Of a DNA stretch of 64,000 nucleotides, positions 10,289 to 22,378 are shown piece after piece. The notes under the pieces were generated by a model. That model was not told where the DNA came from. It saw nothing but the letters and a program-made list of their open reading frames with translations, and made no database searches. Every line of letters begins with the position of its first letter. Within the stretch, counting starts at the first letter, position 1. The position numbers were made by a program, and so were the translations under genes. The stretch is taken from NCBI GenBank assembly GCA_000442125.1, contig KE546966.1, positions 892,969 through 956,968 of the forward strand, read 5' to 3'. Origin of the DNA: Opeltia flavorubescens. Taxonomy: Eukaryota > Ascomycota > Lecanoromycetes > Teloschistales > Teloschistaceae.

Positions 10289-12472
10289 TTAGTCATCCCA
10301 ACCCGGGCGCACGTCCGCCCATCCGCATCCCCATCGCCTTCCTCCCGTTTCCCCTCCAACCCTCAAGTCTTTGGCTTTGGCCCGGTCCTCACGCCAGCAT
10401 CTCGTCGTGAAATCGTCACTCGTAGTCACCAGCTCGCCACCGTATGCCCAGCTTAGACCCGTGACCTCGTGCTCATGGCCTCGTATAAGCGCCGTACCGT
10501 GATCGTAGATGGGAATAGTGTCATGAAGTCGTGCATTACTCCTTGCGCGCGGAAGAGAGGGTCGTGCTAAAGGCGTCGATGGTGAAGAAGACCGATATCG
10601 GTCATCAGCGTATACAGCTGGCAGCGAGCCTGAATCAGACGTGCTGGCAGAAGGGTTACAATGACGAGTGTAACGTTCGTCCGTAGGCCAAACCACTGCG
10701 CAGCCGTCACTGCTTCCCGCAGCCAGGAGCTCTGTTTGTGAGCCTTGGGCAGGCCTCACGGCGATCCTGACGTAAAATGAGGTCGCGTGAAACTCGGGAT
10801 GGCGGAACCCGTAGATGGGGCCCAGGCCTGGTCGCTCGATAGTTCGAGTGAACCGGGATTTAGGCGCTGATGTGGTCGCACCATTGGACATGGTCGATGT
10901 TAGCTCCGGGGCATGGCCCAGTATTAGGTGAGAGGTAGAGTAGGCGTAGATTGTATTATCTCGACAAAGGGTAAAGAGTCGAGAGGAATCACTGTTCAAA
11001 GCCAACGACGTGATGCCAAATGAGCGATACCTGGCATGACCATCAGGCTGGCGAGTACTCGATAATGGGACTGCATCAGCGCTACGACGGTGGGAGTGCG
11101 TCGTGCGGAGATCCCACAATTTGACCGTTGCGTCTCCCTCGGAGGCAGTAATGAGAAGGTGTTGATGGCGCGGCGACAGAAAGGAAATTGCAGTAACGGA
11201 AATATCTCCATGGCGAGCGAGCCTTTCTTTCTTCAAGGGCACATTAGAGGTTGATGATGCACCACGATTGGAGTGGGCATCTAGAATCGCATCAACACAA
11301 TGACCGTTCGTCATCTTTTTAGCCGGGGCCCTGGCCGCATTGCTGTCCTCGGGCCCATCAAGTGGCACGCGGATCTCATGAGCCGGGGTTTGAGATCCTT
11401 TGCATCTGAGATCCCAGATTCTGACGCTTCCATCGCGGCTTGATGTGGCGATGATGCTTGAATTCCCAGGTTGGAATTTTGCCTGCTTCACAGACGACTT
11501 GTGGGCTGCTAAGCTATAGATGGCACGCTGAGAAGGCATATCAATGATTTGGGTGGTTTGATCTCCAGAAGCAGTCGCGAGTAGCAGGTCGTCGGATGAG
11601 AATTCGAGATTTATGATTGCATTTGTGTGAGGACGGAAGGCCAAATGAGTTTTGGAGAAAGGAAGCTTTCCGTCTCCAGATGTTTCGAGGAGCCTAATAC
11701 CACCTTCTTCATCCCCAATTGCGACCAAAGAGTTTGTGTTGCAACTTGATGAACAGAAAGGGAGGGCGTTCTTCGTCGGCTCGTTCAAATTATCGCAAAG
11801 ATGGCTGTCTTCAGGGGTAGAATAAAAGTTCGAAGTCTCATATTGCCAATCCAAAGCACTGTAAACAGGTAACTCGTTTTGCCTTGCTGTTACCGAGCCC
11901 GTTTCTCTGGATAGCAGCTTGCCGATAGTTGTATAGTGGGTTGAACGGCGTATTGGCCGGAGAGTAGAATGTGGCGTTTTTGCCCTTATGGAAGTTGACT
12001 CTTCTCCATCGTCATCATTGCGTTCGGAATCATGCTCTGCATCGCTGCTGCGAACAAAATCGTTGGCTGAGGTTGATAGCCGTTTCAATGGCGATGATCC
12101 ATCGATGTTAATATCTAACGAATTGATCTTGCGTTTGCTACCTATTTTCCACCCCAAATCATTTTCATCCTCTTGAACGATAGACGGGCTTTCTATCGGT
12201 GTCGGCTGCTGAATATTTGAGGTGCGATTGGCATTGATGTTTTTGAAAATCTGACGAGAGGTTCCGATCTTGCTGCTGTTGAAACATGAGGGTCTTGGGG
12301 TAAAAAAACGGGTGAAAGTGTTTGGAGTAACAGTAGCTTCAGCCTTTCGTCTACTGATATTGCTCTTTCCTGAACGTGTCACAGGGTTTGTATTCTCCTC
12401 ATCGCTTAACGTATCCACAGCCACAGCCGTGCACTCACTGTCCTGTGAGGCTGTGAATGGAGGACTCTCCAT
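10289..12472 (-). CDS. CDT2: Cdt2/DTL-like WD40 substrate receptor of CRL4 ubiquitin ligase
   Basis: Single exon, 727 residues. Cdt2 is the WD40 receptor that brings PCNA-bound proteins (Cdt1, Spd1 and others) to Cul4-Ddb1 during S phase and after DNA damage. The WD40 propeller starts near residue 210 (DWQYETSNFY, NSLVAIGDEEGGIRLLE). Clear repeats follow: LLATASGDQTTQIIDM, IIATSSRDGSVRIWDLR, LLITASEGDATVKLWDLR and, at the end, VTGLSWAYGGELVTTSDDFT. WDLR-type DxR repeat ends fit Ddb1 contact. The N-terminal ~200 residues are disordered and basic, and contain PNTFTRFF at 50-57, close to a PCNA-interacting peptide. Shares a short divergent promoter with RRP5. Confidence 0.85.
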   Translation of the reverse strand: MESPPFTASQDSECTAVAVDTLSDEENTNPVTRSGKSNISRRKAEATVTPNTFTRFFTPRPSCFNSSKIGTSRQIFKNINANRTSNIQQPTPIESPSIVQEDENDLGWKIGSKRKINSLDINIDGSSPLKRLSTSANDFVRSSDAEHDSERNDDDGEESTSIRAKTPHSTLRPIRRSTHYTTIGKLLSRETGSVTARQNELPVYSALDWQYETSNFYSTPEDSHLCDNLNEPTKNALPFCSSSCNTNSLVAIGDEEGGIRLLETSGDGKLPFSKTHLAFRPHTNAIINLEFSSDDLLLATASGDQTTQIIDMPSQRAIYSLAAHKSSVKQAKFQPGNSSIIATSSRDGSVRIWDLRCKGSQTPAHEIRVPLDGPEDSNAARAPAKKMTNGHCVDAILDAHSNRGASSTSNVPLKKERLARHGDISVTAISFLSPRHQHLLITASEGDATVKLWDLRTTHSHRRSADAVPLSSTRQPDGHARYRSFGITSLALNSDSSRLFTLCRDNTIYAYSTSHLILGHAPELTSTMSNGATTSAPKSRFTRTIERPGLGPIYGFRHPEFHATSFYVRIAVRPAQGSQTELLAAGSSDGCAVVWPTDERYTRHCNPSASTSDSGSLPAVYADDRYRSSSPSTPLARPSLPRARSNARLHDTIPIYDHGTALIRGHEHEVTGLSWAYGGELVTTSDDFTTRCWREDRAKAKDLRVGGETGGRRWGCGWADVRPGWDD

Positions 12473-12804
12473 TGTATATGATACTGATCAATCCATTGTG
12501 TAAGAAGGAAAGAAGGAAAAAGCAAATATGCGAACTGAATCGATTGATCCAGTGAAAGGTCCTCAGAGGAAGATCGAACGGAAGTGAGATATAAGTACAA
12601 TTAAATGCTTCGCGATCACCACTTGATCACGCGAACCCCTGCTTAGCGTCATGCAGCGTGTCGGATAAGATATCTATCCGTTATCCGTTAGAAGACTTGG
12701 CAGGGTAGATCATGAACACTTACTTCAACTCAGATTCTTTCTAGAGTGAATACAACGGTTGTTCGTTCTTCAAGAGGAATTGCGTAACCATTACTTCTTC
12801 TACA
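12473..12804. promoter_or_regulatory. Divergent promoter region, Cdt2 and RRP5
   Basis: 332 bases between outward-facing starts. A short direct repeat (two copies of TATCCGTTA-like sequence near 12671-12690) is present. No known factor site is assigned. Confidence 0.5.
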
Positions 12805-15800
12805 ATGGCCCTTTCAAAGCGGAAGTCTACCTCGACTCACGATATAGGGAAATCTGGGAAGAAACAAAAAACGAAAGACGCTGCAGTAGATTCAAGTCCA
12901 GCATTTCTGCGACAAGATGAGCCGTCTTTTCCAAGAGGGGGAGCGAGTGTCTTGACCCCTCTTGAACAGAAGCAAATCCAAATACAGGCAAATGATGATG
13001 TTCTGTTCGAACAGAGTACCGGGAAAAACGCGCCCAGAAATGAATACGCAGACGATGAGAATGAAGAACAACTGTCGGACGGTATTGAAGCTGCTTCTAC
13101 AAAGGCAAAGCGGAAACCAAAGTCGAAGAACAAGTCAAGAAATGCGAGGTTGGCTTCGGGCGAAGAACGAAAGGAGCATGGTGTGCGCATCGAAGGTCTG
13201 AGCTACAAACGGCTCGTCCCTGGTTCTATGGTCTTGGGTCAGATTTCTCAGATTAACCAGTATGACCTAGCTATGAGCTTGCCCAATAATCTGACTGGAT
13301 ATGTGCCTATAACATCGATATCCGATTGTCATGCAAAGGCCGTTGAGGTAATGGCAAGGCTAGAAGCGGATGATGAAGGCAGTGGCATCGATAGTGCTGA
13401 ATCCGAAAACAAAGCTTTGGACCTGCAATCTTACTTTACAATTGGCCAGTATCTGCGTGCCTATGTTGTATCGACAGAAAAAGACACGGCGCAACCGACA
13501 AAGGGCAAGCGACACATTGAGCTCTCCATCAATCCCAAGCAGGCGAATTTGGGGCTTGAGCGCTCGTCTCTTGTCGTTAACAGTATGATCCAGGCTTCTG
13601 TCAGAAGCGTGGAAGATCATGGTCTTGTTATGGACCTAGGCTTGGAACAAGAAACCATCCGAGGTTTCATGTCGTCAAAAGAGCTAGGCCCTTACTTGCA
13701 TATGTCTCAAGTACAATTGGGTGCAGTCTTTTTGTGTTTGATCACGGGTTTAAGCTCAAACGGCAATATTGTGAAACTCTCGGCAGATCCGCAGAGGTCG
13801 GGCAATTTGAAGAAAGGCCATTTCCTGAGTGATGCCCCCACTGTTGATTGCTTTCTGCCAGGCACAGCGGTCGAATGTTTAGTGTCTGAGGTCACTGCAT
13901 CCGGTATCATTGGCAAAGCAATGGGTCTCCTTGATATGACGGCAGACATAATACATTCGGGTAGTGCTGCGAGTGGCAAAAATCTAGAAGACAAGTACTC
14001 TGTTGGAAACAAAGTCAAGGGAAGGATCATTTGCACATTCCCTGGTGCCGAACCGAGCAAGCTTGGAATCTCGTTACTGGAACACAACTTGTCTTTCCAT
14101 TCTCATCCTACCTTGATCAAGTCTGAAGTCAGAACCAGGTCACCCGTAGAAGTACTTCCAACATCCACAATTGTCCCTGAAGCCAAGATCGTGAAGGTCG
14201 AGCCAGGCTTGGGACTCTTTGTTGATGTAGGTGTGAAAGGGATTCGGGGTTATGTCCATATATCTCGGATCGCTGATGGTAAGATCGAAACTCTTGCTGC
14301 AGAGACAGGTCCATACAAGATCGGATCTTCCCATGCGGCAAGGATTATAGGGTGCAATTACATGGACGGCCTATACATTGTTTCCCTTGAGCCTAGGGTT
14401 CTTGCCCAACCGTTTCTTAGTGTCGATGATGTTGAAGTCGGTCAGATCGCGAAAGGGAGTATACAGAAGCTTCTTATCAATGAAAATGGAATCAATGGTC
14501 TTATTGTCAGCCTAGCTGAAGGCATTACCGGCTTGGTACCAGAGATCCATTTTTCGGATATCCATCTTCAGCATCCTGAAAGAAAGTTCAAGGAAGGTGT
14601 TATCGTCACGTCGCGCGTCTTGTCGAAATTACCAGCGAAACGTCAACTGACACTCACTTTAAAGAAAGCCCTGGTAAATTCCGATAGTGCTATCTGGAGC
14701 TCCTACGATAACCTCCAAGTTGGTGCTGAAGCTCCTGGAACTATCGTCAAGATTGTATCTTCAGGTGCAATAGTCCAATTTTATGGACCCGTCCGAGGGT
14801 TTTTGCCGGTATCGGAAATGAGCGAGTCCTACATCGACGATCCAACAAAGCACTTCCGACCTGGTCAGGTTGTCACAGTTCGCATCTTGTCTATTGATAG
14901 ATCGGCAAAAAGAATGATCATATCTTGTAAAAGTCCCTCGGTCATCGGATTGGCGCAACAAGAACACCTCCGAAATCTGGCCGTAAGCTCACTGGTCACG
15001 GGTACGGTCTCAGAGAAAGCTAATGATGAGTTCATCATTGATCTTGAAGAATCGGGACTCAAAGCCAATTTACCTTTTGAGCACCTCACCGACGGTTCTT
15101 TGCAGAAATCGTCATCAGCTGCGAAGAGGATCCGCATTGGACAAAACATGACTGATCTCGTCGTTTTGGACAAGGCGGAAGGTAAGCGTCTGGTACGAGT
15201 TTCCAGTAAACCGAGTTTGCTCAAGGCCGCCCGGTCTGGGAAGCTCATCAAGTGTTTTGAAGATGTACATGAAGGGGCTGAAGTCAGCGGTTATGTGAAT
15301 AATGTCACTGCAAAAGGAATATTTGTCCATTTTGCTGGAGGCACTTCTGGCCTTCTTCTCAAGACTCAACTTCCGGATGATGTCGTATCCCTACCAGATT
15401 TCGGCATGCGTAGGAACCAATCAATCGTTGCCCGAGTCTGGTCAGTCGATCACACCCAGCAACGCTTCCTATTGACAATGAAGGCTGAGCCACAGGCAAA
15501 GGAGGAAGTGTCCGAGGTGAAGGCAACTGTATCTTCTTCAGCCGATGGTCTCCTGTCTGATCCCGTAGATAAGGTATCGACCAGCATTGACGACTTCAGC
15601 TTCGGTAGAATAACCAAGGCTGAAATCAACTCTGTCAAGGATACTCAACTCAATGTACATCTAGCGACTGGTGTACAAGGCAGGATCGATGTTTCTGAGA
15701 TCTTCGACAATTTAAGCGATATCAAAGACCGTAGAAGTCCCCTCAAGTCATTTCGTCCAAAACAAGTCTTACCAGTACGAGTTCTGGGAGTCTTTGACTC

Positions 15801-18318
15801 TCGAAATCACCGGTTTCTTCCAATTACTCATCGCGGCAAAGCACCGGTATTTGAATTGAGCGCAAAGTCGAGTGATTTAAATTCTGTTGATTTCGATATC
15901 TTAACTGTAGATAAGGTACAAGTCGAGTCTACCCATCTTGTCTTTGTCAACAACGTTGGCGACGACTGCGTCTGGGTTAATCTTTCGCCCAATGTTCGCG
16001 GTAGGATCAAGGCTCTGGAGCTGTCAGACGATCTTTCAATGCTCAAGGATCTCAGCAAGAACTTCCCGGTCGGATCAGCTCTTAAAGCTAAAGTTACCAA
16101 CGTTGATGTGATCAACAATCGCCTTGATCTCTCTGCACGACTCGCAAGTTCTACGAAACCATTGACAATAGACGACCTCTCACCCGGAATGGTGCTACCG
16201 GGCAGAGTGACTAAAGTGAATGAACGGCTGGTGATGGTCCAGCTGAATGAGGCTCTCTCTGGATCTGTAAGCCTGGTGGATCTAGTGGATGACTATTCCA
16301 AGGCTGATCCCACGGTCTATGACAAAAACCAAATCATCCGTATCTGCGTGAAGTTTGTCGACAGCCCAAACAAAAGGGTTTTATTCTCCACAAGACCTTC
16401 ACGGGTCCTTAGCTCATCCCTTCCAATTGAAGACCGCGAGATCAATTTCGTAGCAGATTTGACAGTCAATGACATAATCCGGGGCTTCATCAAGAATATT
16501 TCCGATACAGGTGTTTTCATAAGCTTAGGAGGTAATGTTACGGCATTTGTGCGAGTGTCCGATCTGTCAGATCTGTATCTCAAGAATTGGAAGTCCCACT
16601 TCCAGGTCGATCAATTGGTCAAAGGCAAAGTCATCGAAATCGACACTTCCCTAAATCAAGTACAGATGAGCCTCAAGGACTCACACATCGACAAGAATTA
16701 CAAGCCGCCCCTAATTTTTAATGATATGACAGTTGGCCAAATCGTCACAGGCAAAGTCCGGAAGGTGGAGGACTTCGGGGTGTTCATCGTGGTGGATAAT
16801 TCAGCGAACGTAAGCGGTCTTTGTCACAAGACACAGATGGCTGTCGGAAAAGCGCCGGATCCACAGAAGCTCTACGAAGAAGGCGACACGGTCAAAGCAA
16901 AGATCTTGAAGATCGATCGCGAAAAGCGTCGGATATCTTTTGGTCTCAAAGCATCGTTATTCAAGTCCGAAGTAATTGCCGAAAGCGAGGTTGAGGATGA
17001 TCAAGTGACTTCTGAAGGTCTCATCGAAAAGGATGCCAGCAACAGCAAGGATAGCGGAATGGCAGAAGTAGGCGATGTATTTAGTAAAGAAGCTGATGTA
17101 ATGTCAGACACCTGGGAAGGGCTGGACGAGACGCAGGATGCGGATGATGATACTCCCATGGATGAGGGAGGCGTGCCCATCAATGGTGATTCATTCCAGG
17201 CCACCCAAAAAGGACTAGATGCCGGAGGTTTCGACTGGACAGGAGGGCTTGCAGACTCCAAGTCACAAGATTCCTCATCCGAGTCTGACGCAGAAACACC
17301 CCAACCTAAAAAGAAGAAGCGTCGAAAGGCCGAACCTCAAATCGACCGCACTGGCGACCTCGACGTACATGGTCCTCAATCTACAGCTGATTATGAACGT
17401 TTGCTCCTTGGACAACCCAATTCATCGGTCCTTTGGCTCGGTTATATGGCTTTCCAATTACAGCTGAGTGAGATCGATAAGGCGCGAGAGATCGGTGAGC
17501 GAGCGCTCAGGACAATCCATATCCGAGAGCAGGATGAGAAATTGAACGTCTGGGTCGCATTGCTGAATCTGGAAAATACTTATGGGACCGAGGAGAGTTT
17601 GGAGGAGACGTTCAGACGAGCATGTCAACATTGTGATGGCCTAGATATGAGTGAGAGGTTGATTAGCATTTTCATCCAGAGTGGGCAGCATGAGGTAAGA
17701 ACCTATTTCTGTTTTCTCAGACAATGACCTCCCGGTTGTGTTATGGCTAATGTTTTCTGCCCATATTAGCGAGCCGATGCCCTCTTAAACACAACCCTTT
17801 CTAAATACTCCTCCTCCTTCTCAACATCACTCTACCTGAACGCTGCTACCTTTTATCTTACTACCACCAATCAACCGGCCCGGGCTCATGCCCTTCTCCC
17901 TCGCGCTATGCAATCTCTCCCCTCGCACACGCACGTCGATCTCACCAAACAGTTCGCCCTTCTAGAGTTCTCATCTCCCAATGGAGACCCAGAACGCGGA
18001 AGAACACTGTTTGAAAATCTGTTAAGTACAGTTGGGGGTAAGAAATTAGATCTCTGGAGTGTTTATGTTGATGCGGAAATCAAGAGAATCGGTGATGCAA
18101 AGATTGTTGGAGAAGCAGCCAAGGACGCTCAAGAGAGGGTTCGTGGCTTGTTTGAAAGGGTCAGCAAGATGCCCGGATGGAGACCTCGGCAAATGAAGTT
18201 CTGGTTTGGGAAATGGGCTACTTGGGAGGATAGAATGGGGGATGAAGTCGGGAAGAAAAGGGTGGAATCTTTGGCAGAGGAATGGGTGAAGAGAACAGAG
18301 GAGAAGAAAGACAAATAG
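12805..18318 (+). CDS. RRP5: rRNA biogenesis protein RRP5
   Basis: Exons 12805-17694 and 17770-18318 join in phase 0 (GAG|GTAAGA ... TTAG|CGA), giving 1812 residues, normal for the family. RRP5 is a nucleolar factor needed for pre-rRNA cleavages leading to both 18S and 5.8S rRNA. It has a basic, acidic-patched N-terminus, then about a dozen S1 RNA-binding repeats between ~115 and ~1390. Examples are LVPGSMVLGQISQINQYDL, GLFVDVGVKGIRGYVHIS, GAIVQFYGPVRGFLPVSEM, GVFISLGGNVTAFVRVSDL and VTGKVRKVEDFGVFIVVDN. An acidic linker (TQDADDDTPMDEGG) with a KKKKRRK signal precedes the C-terminal HAT/TPR repeats (~1530-1812: TADYERLLLGQPNSSVLWLG, WSVYVDAEI, MKFWFGKWATWEDR). The intron sits inside the HAT region. 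Confidence 0.96.
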
Positions 18319-18929
18319 TTGAGGCCGGTAACATAGGGAAGCTAATGCATGTCGGATGTGTCTTTGCAAGTGAAGCTATTCCTGCTTCTAGTAAGGAAGT
18401 CATTCTGCGGTCATACCGGCAATTACTGGTTCAATATGGAGAAATAGTATGGCCTATAGCGTCCTAGAGCGCATCTTGCAAGCAGCAGAGCGATAGCGAC
18501 AATTGATCCATGAGCGAAAAGTATGGCCTAGCTACCGAGCAAGTAATTTCACTATTATGAAACAACCCAATGCAGAGCTCAGACGAGCATTAATGGTGGG
18601 TTTGTAGTTTTGTACGATGTGGTCTGACCTTGTAATCTTCTATCTTTATGATTAACCTTAGCAGTATCATACCATCTCACGCTGCTACACATCGATTAGA
18701 CGAGGGAGCACCTTGCATGACATGAAAGGCCGCGATTTAACCGCCGCCAAGCTATTCTGACCGCCGCTGCGATTGGGTAGTGACGTCCTCTTCTCTCCAC
18801 AAAACCAGTCATCCCAAACAATGATCCAAAGAAGCTTATGGAATAGAGACTCCTGGATCCATTTAGCCGCAATCATGATACCGATTTAAGTCATCTGTTC
18901 CCGGTATTCGTTTTCCTTGGGTATTCAAG
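18319..18929. other. Intergenic, upstream of UPRT gene
   Basis: Tandem plus-strand spacer with the RRP5 3' end and the UPRT promoter. No gene, RNA or repeat recognised. Confidence 0.5.
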
Positions 18930-19801
18930 ATGGCTGCTCCAGCTACGATGTTGAGCAATGTCCACATCTCGACCCATCCATGCCTCCGTGCAAAGCTCTC
19001 CCAGCTTCGTTCAAAGGATGTCAATGCACGAGAGACCAAAGCCTTGGTGCATGACATTGCCCTTATCGTTGCTTGTGAGGCCCTAGCATCAGAGTTGCAG
19101 ATAGTATCCAGCGGTATAGTGAGCCTCTCATTACTTTTCATCGCATATTGTACTACTCAGTAGAAAACGACAAGTTTCCCCGCAGCATAAAGTGTACGGT
19201 ATAGCTGAAACAGCAAAAATAGGGTGAAACGCCTCTAGGATATGAGTATACCACCGAGACGATTCACCCGAAACTCGCCCTTGTTCCTATCCTTCGCTCA
19301 GGACTTGGCATGGTTGAAGGTAACCGAGTTTTCCTTCCCCGAGCGCATTCATGGTTCACCCCAAGGCTGAGGCACAATCTAGCTCTCCAAATTCTCCTTC
19401 CCGAACCCGTTCCTATCCACCACCTCGGGCTCTTCCGCGAACCCACGAGCCTTCAGCCAGTCGAATACTACAACAATCTTCCCTATCACCGACCCTCCTC
19501 CTCCAACCCTGCATCATCGCACCCAGATGTAGTGATCCTACTCGACCCCATAATAGCTACGGGCGGTACATCGGTTGCAGCAATCCAGACATTGCTGGAA
19601 TGGGGGGTGAAAAAAGTTGTCGTTATTGCGGTGCTTGGAAGTGAGGAGGGATTGAAGAGGGCTGCGGCCGAGGGTGGAGGCGAGGGAGGGAAGGTTGAGA
19701 TTTGGGTGGGTGGATGTGATAGAGAAGTTGATGGAAGGGGTATGATCAGACCAGGAATAGGTGACGTGGGAGATAGATTGTTTTTGACTATTGGAAAGTA
19801 G
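18930..19801 (+). CDS. FUR1: Uracil phosphoribosyltransferase
   Basis: Salvage enzyme converting uracil and PRPP to UMP. Three exons (18930-19118, 19223-19319, 19383-19801) give 234 residues. Splice choices were fixed by the family motif TPLGYEYTTETI, which requires the acceptor at 19222 (AATAG) and the donor GTGAGC at 19119. Key blocks: HPCLRAKLSQLRSKD (N-terminal), LVPILRSGLGMVEA, PVPIHHLGLFREP, PVEYYNNLP and the PRPP-binding loop VILLDPIIATGGTS. The C-terminus GIGDVGDRLFLTIGK matches the uracil-binding end of the family (GDxGDR). Cytosolic by inference. No truncation seen. Confidence 0.93.
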
Positions 19802-20619
19802 TCGGATGGACAAGGTCATGCTGGAGCCGAGCAAGGTAAAGAACATTAATGAGCTTATGGTAGCGTTTCCTAATAATGTATTTTAAACAGACATTCTAAA
19901 GGCTCAAGTACCTGTCGCTTTGATTACTTTGGATATGCGTTCAAAGTGCTTCTCAACTACTACCTGAACCCTGAACTGCGTTCGCCTTTTCTTAATTCCC
20001 AGATACGCAACACGGCATCTGATTATAAAACAGTGCAACTCTTATGAGCTCTTTTGACTAATTCATAAACGGCTATGTGATTAAGCTTTTGACTTTGCGT
20101 ACGATCGTGGGTTGCATTGGACTGTGCTCCAAGCATGCCGTTGATAGTGACGTCATGCTAACAGGTAGAGTCACTTATCCCGATTTATTTTTACTTCTTT
20201 CGATCCTTCCCAATTCAACGCATTAACCCTGCAACTCTCTATCTCTTTAATCTACCAATTAACATGTGATTTCCTTGCTCGACTTCCTTTTCTGCGAACT
20301 GTTGACGAGTCTGACGTATTCCCTTCCCTCGCATACCAATGTCAATTTTTAGAGCAAAGAGTAGGCTAGGGAACGATAGTGGGAAGGCCACGGAATCTCC
20401 AAGAGGCTATGTTGTTGGGAGGTGTCATCATGCGATAAAAGGTAGGGAACTCTCATCACTGATAGCGGGTGCTATCCTCACTTAAGCAGCAGTCCTTAGT
20501 TTCTATCAGTGTTCTTCTGGAACTCTGACGCTTTCTTTCTTGGTTTTCTTTCCTTGGCTTTCAAATGTTAGTTCTACCAAAGATATGTCCCGTGCATACA
20601 CACCGAACATATCGTGCTT
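19802..20619. other. Intergenic between convergent genes
   Basis: Contains 3' ends of the UPRT gene and the secreted-protein gene. A perfect CRE palindrome TGACGTCA occurs at 20148-20155, but it is not near any start codon. Nothing else noted. Confidence 0.45.
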
Positions 20620-21813
20620 TTATGCGGTTACGGCAGATGAAGTTTCTTGATGAGAACTATTCCCACTTCCTGGCAACGCAAGCCCTGCTGGTTCGTCCGA
20701 AATTACCACTATCATATCAGCAACCGATTGTCCCAGCTTGTCTTTTCCTCGAACTATGAGTTTTCCGCCTTTTCCTTTTCTCACGCAGCCGGCGTTAACA
20801 AGTGATGCACTGAGCCAGACGTTGAACCAAGTGGTCAATTCGGACCTTGACGGGATATTAGTGTCAATGACCACTTGACAAAGGCCATCCGCTATTCGAG
20901 ACATTTCAGCTGCGTACCAGCGACGTGGGTACGAGAAAACACTCACGTGCACGTAGGGTGAGTGGCAAAGCTACGGTGACCTCCCGTTGAAATTTACCAA
21001 ATATTTCCAGTCGATGATCCTTGTACATCTCGTCGAGGATGTATTGACAAGAGCGTGGTGTTGCTTGTATGTCTCCGTTACACTCAGGGTGGTCGGCATT
21101 GCCCATCACGGTAACAAGGAGCCTGTCGTCTCCACCTAGTAACGTCCGTGAATATGACAATATGATTGCTGGGAAGCTTTCTTCACTCTCTTGGGTGGTG
21201 AAGGAGTCATTACAGATCGTAACATACCAATATAGCGAGCCAAGCCACCCAATCTCCGTCGAATGACGCATTGCCGGATAACTACACGAGCAGCCTCGGT
21301 TATATTATCAGCGCTTGCATGAGCAACTGGGTACGTGGGAGGTAGAATTGGCTGGATTATGCATTTCGTATCGTCTTTGCAAAATGGTCAGCTCAGCTAA
21401 GGTTGTAATTCAAGGATGCTTTGGCTTATCAAAATTTTGGCAAGCAACCAGGGCATTTTGTTTGGAACACGTGTTTACTCACCGCTGAACAGCATCTGGG
21501 GCAATCGAACGACGTTCTGACCTGGAGGAGGTGCAACTCCGTTGTTCACCCAAGCCTCTTGCTGAGGACCCTGAGGACCAGTATCCAAGGCATCAAAACA
21601 AGGTCGCGCATCCAACCCAACTCCGTATCTGTAATCACAATGAAAGGCCACAGCGTTGCCACTGGGATCCGTAAATTTCTCCCATTCCCCAACTCCCTGC
21701 TGCAGGCTATCCTCGATATCAGCCACACTTTGGTTTTCTTGTCTTACACTGAGTACCGCTGCATAACTGGATCCGACCGACAGAGCTAGCAGAAACAGGC
21801 CGATAACCAACAT
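20620..21813 (-). CDS. Secreted protein, four exons, unknown function
   Basis: Exons 21813-21483, 21374-21228, 21135-20947 and 20909-20620 all keep phase 1 and give 318 residues. A signal peptide is clear (MLVIGLFLLALSVGSSYA). The mature part has few Cys (HCDYRYG, RPCFDA, CIIQP, RQCVIR, ECNGD, RSCQYIL, GLCQVV, AGCVRKG), probably eight, suggesting disulphides. The last exon (GLCQVVIDTNIPSRSEL, TTWFNVWLSASLVNAGCVRK) resembles the C-terminal block of a family of secreted ascomycete proteins of unknown role; I cannot name it. The tail is disordered (SGNSSHQETSSAVTA). The second acceptor (GCAAAG) is weak and the least certain junction. The promoter contains clustered CGG repeats (21892-21949). Confidence 0.75.
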
Positions 21814-22378
21814 GACTGCTCATACTTTTCTGATAGGAAGTTGAGAACATGTAGTGTTGAACGTAGCAATCTCTCCTAAAGCTGACCATTTTATCCGCCT
21901 ACCCCGAGCTTTGACAGCTGCTATGTCTGTCGTGGCGGATAGGCGGATACTTAAGATGTCCGACGTTGTGACAGGACGAACGGACGGATGAAGCGCAAAG
22001 CGCATATGTTGGTACAAACCTTTTTTCCATGTTTAGCTGTTTTCTGTTGTAGACGAGATCTCGATTCTTTGGCTTTCACTTAGTCGAGCCAGCTCATGGC
22101 TTTCCAATTATAAGATTCGGGTATTTCAGGAGCAAGGAAACCTAGAAAGGAATTATTCCTCGTTCCTTTTCTACTCTCGATTATCTTTTGAAAATCCGAT
22201 GCTCATCACTATCGCTTCGAAGAAATTCGGAAGACATAAGCAGATTGAAGAGTCCGAGCCAGGGATTTCAAATCACAACATTATCAAAAGTTGAAGTAGT
22301 TCCTCAAATCCTCCAAATTTTCGCTCAAACTTACAGTCCACAAATCCATATCCAAATTCGCACTCCTCCCATCTCACC
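21814..22378. other. Intergenic upstream of secreted-protein gene
   Basis: Holds the promoter of the secreted protein (-), including the CGG repeat cluster, and the 3' end of the small two-helix protein gene (-). Confidence 0.45.
21892..21949. promoter_or_regulatory. Inverted and direct GGCGGATA repeats in promoter
   Basis: TATCCGCCTA at 21892-21901 and its exact complement TAGGCGGATA at 21940-21949 form a 10-base inverted repeat. The right arm is a tandem GGCGGATAGGCGGATA (21934-21949), that is CGG-N5-CGG. It lies 80-136 bases upstream of the secreted-protein ATG at 21813, where fungal Zn2Cys6 factors often bind paired CGG triplets. The binding factor is inference. Confidence 0.45.

Noticed and set aside
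20148-20155. Perfect CRE palindrome TGACGTCA
   Set aside because: It lies between two convergent genes, far from any start codon, and an 8-base site is expected by chance at this scale.
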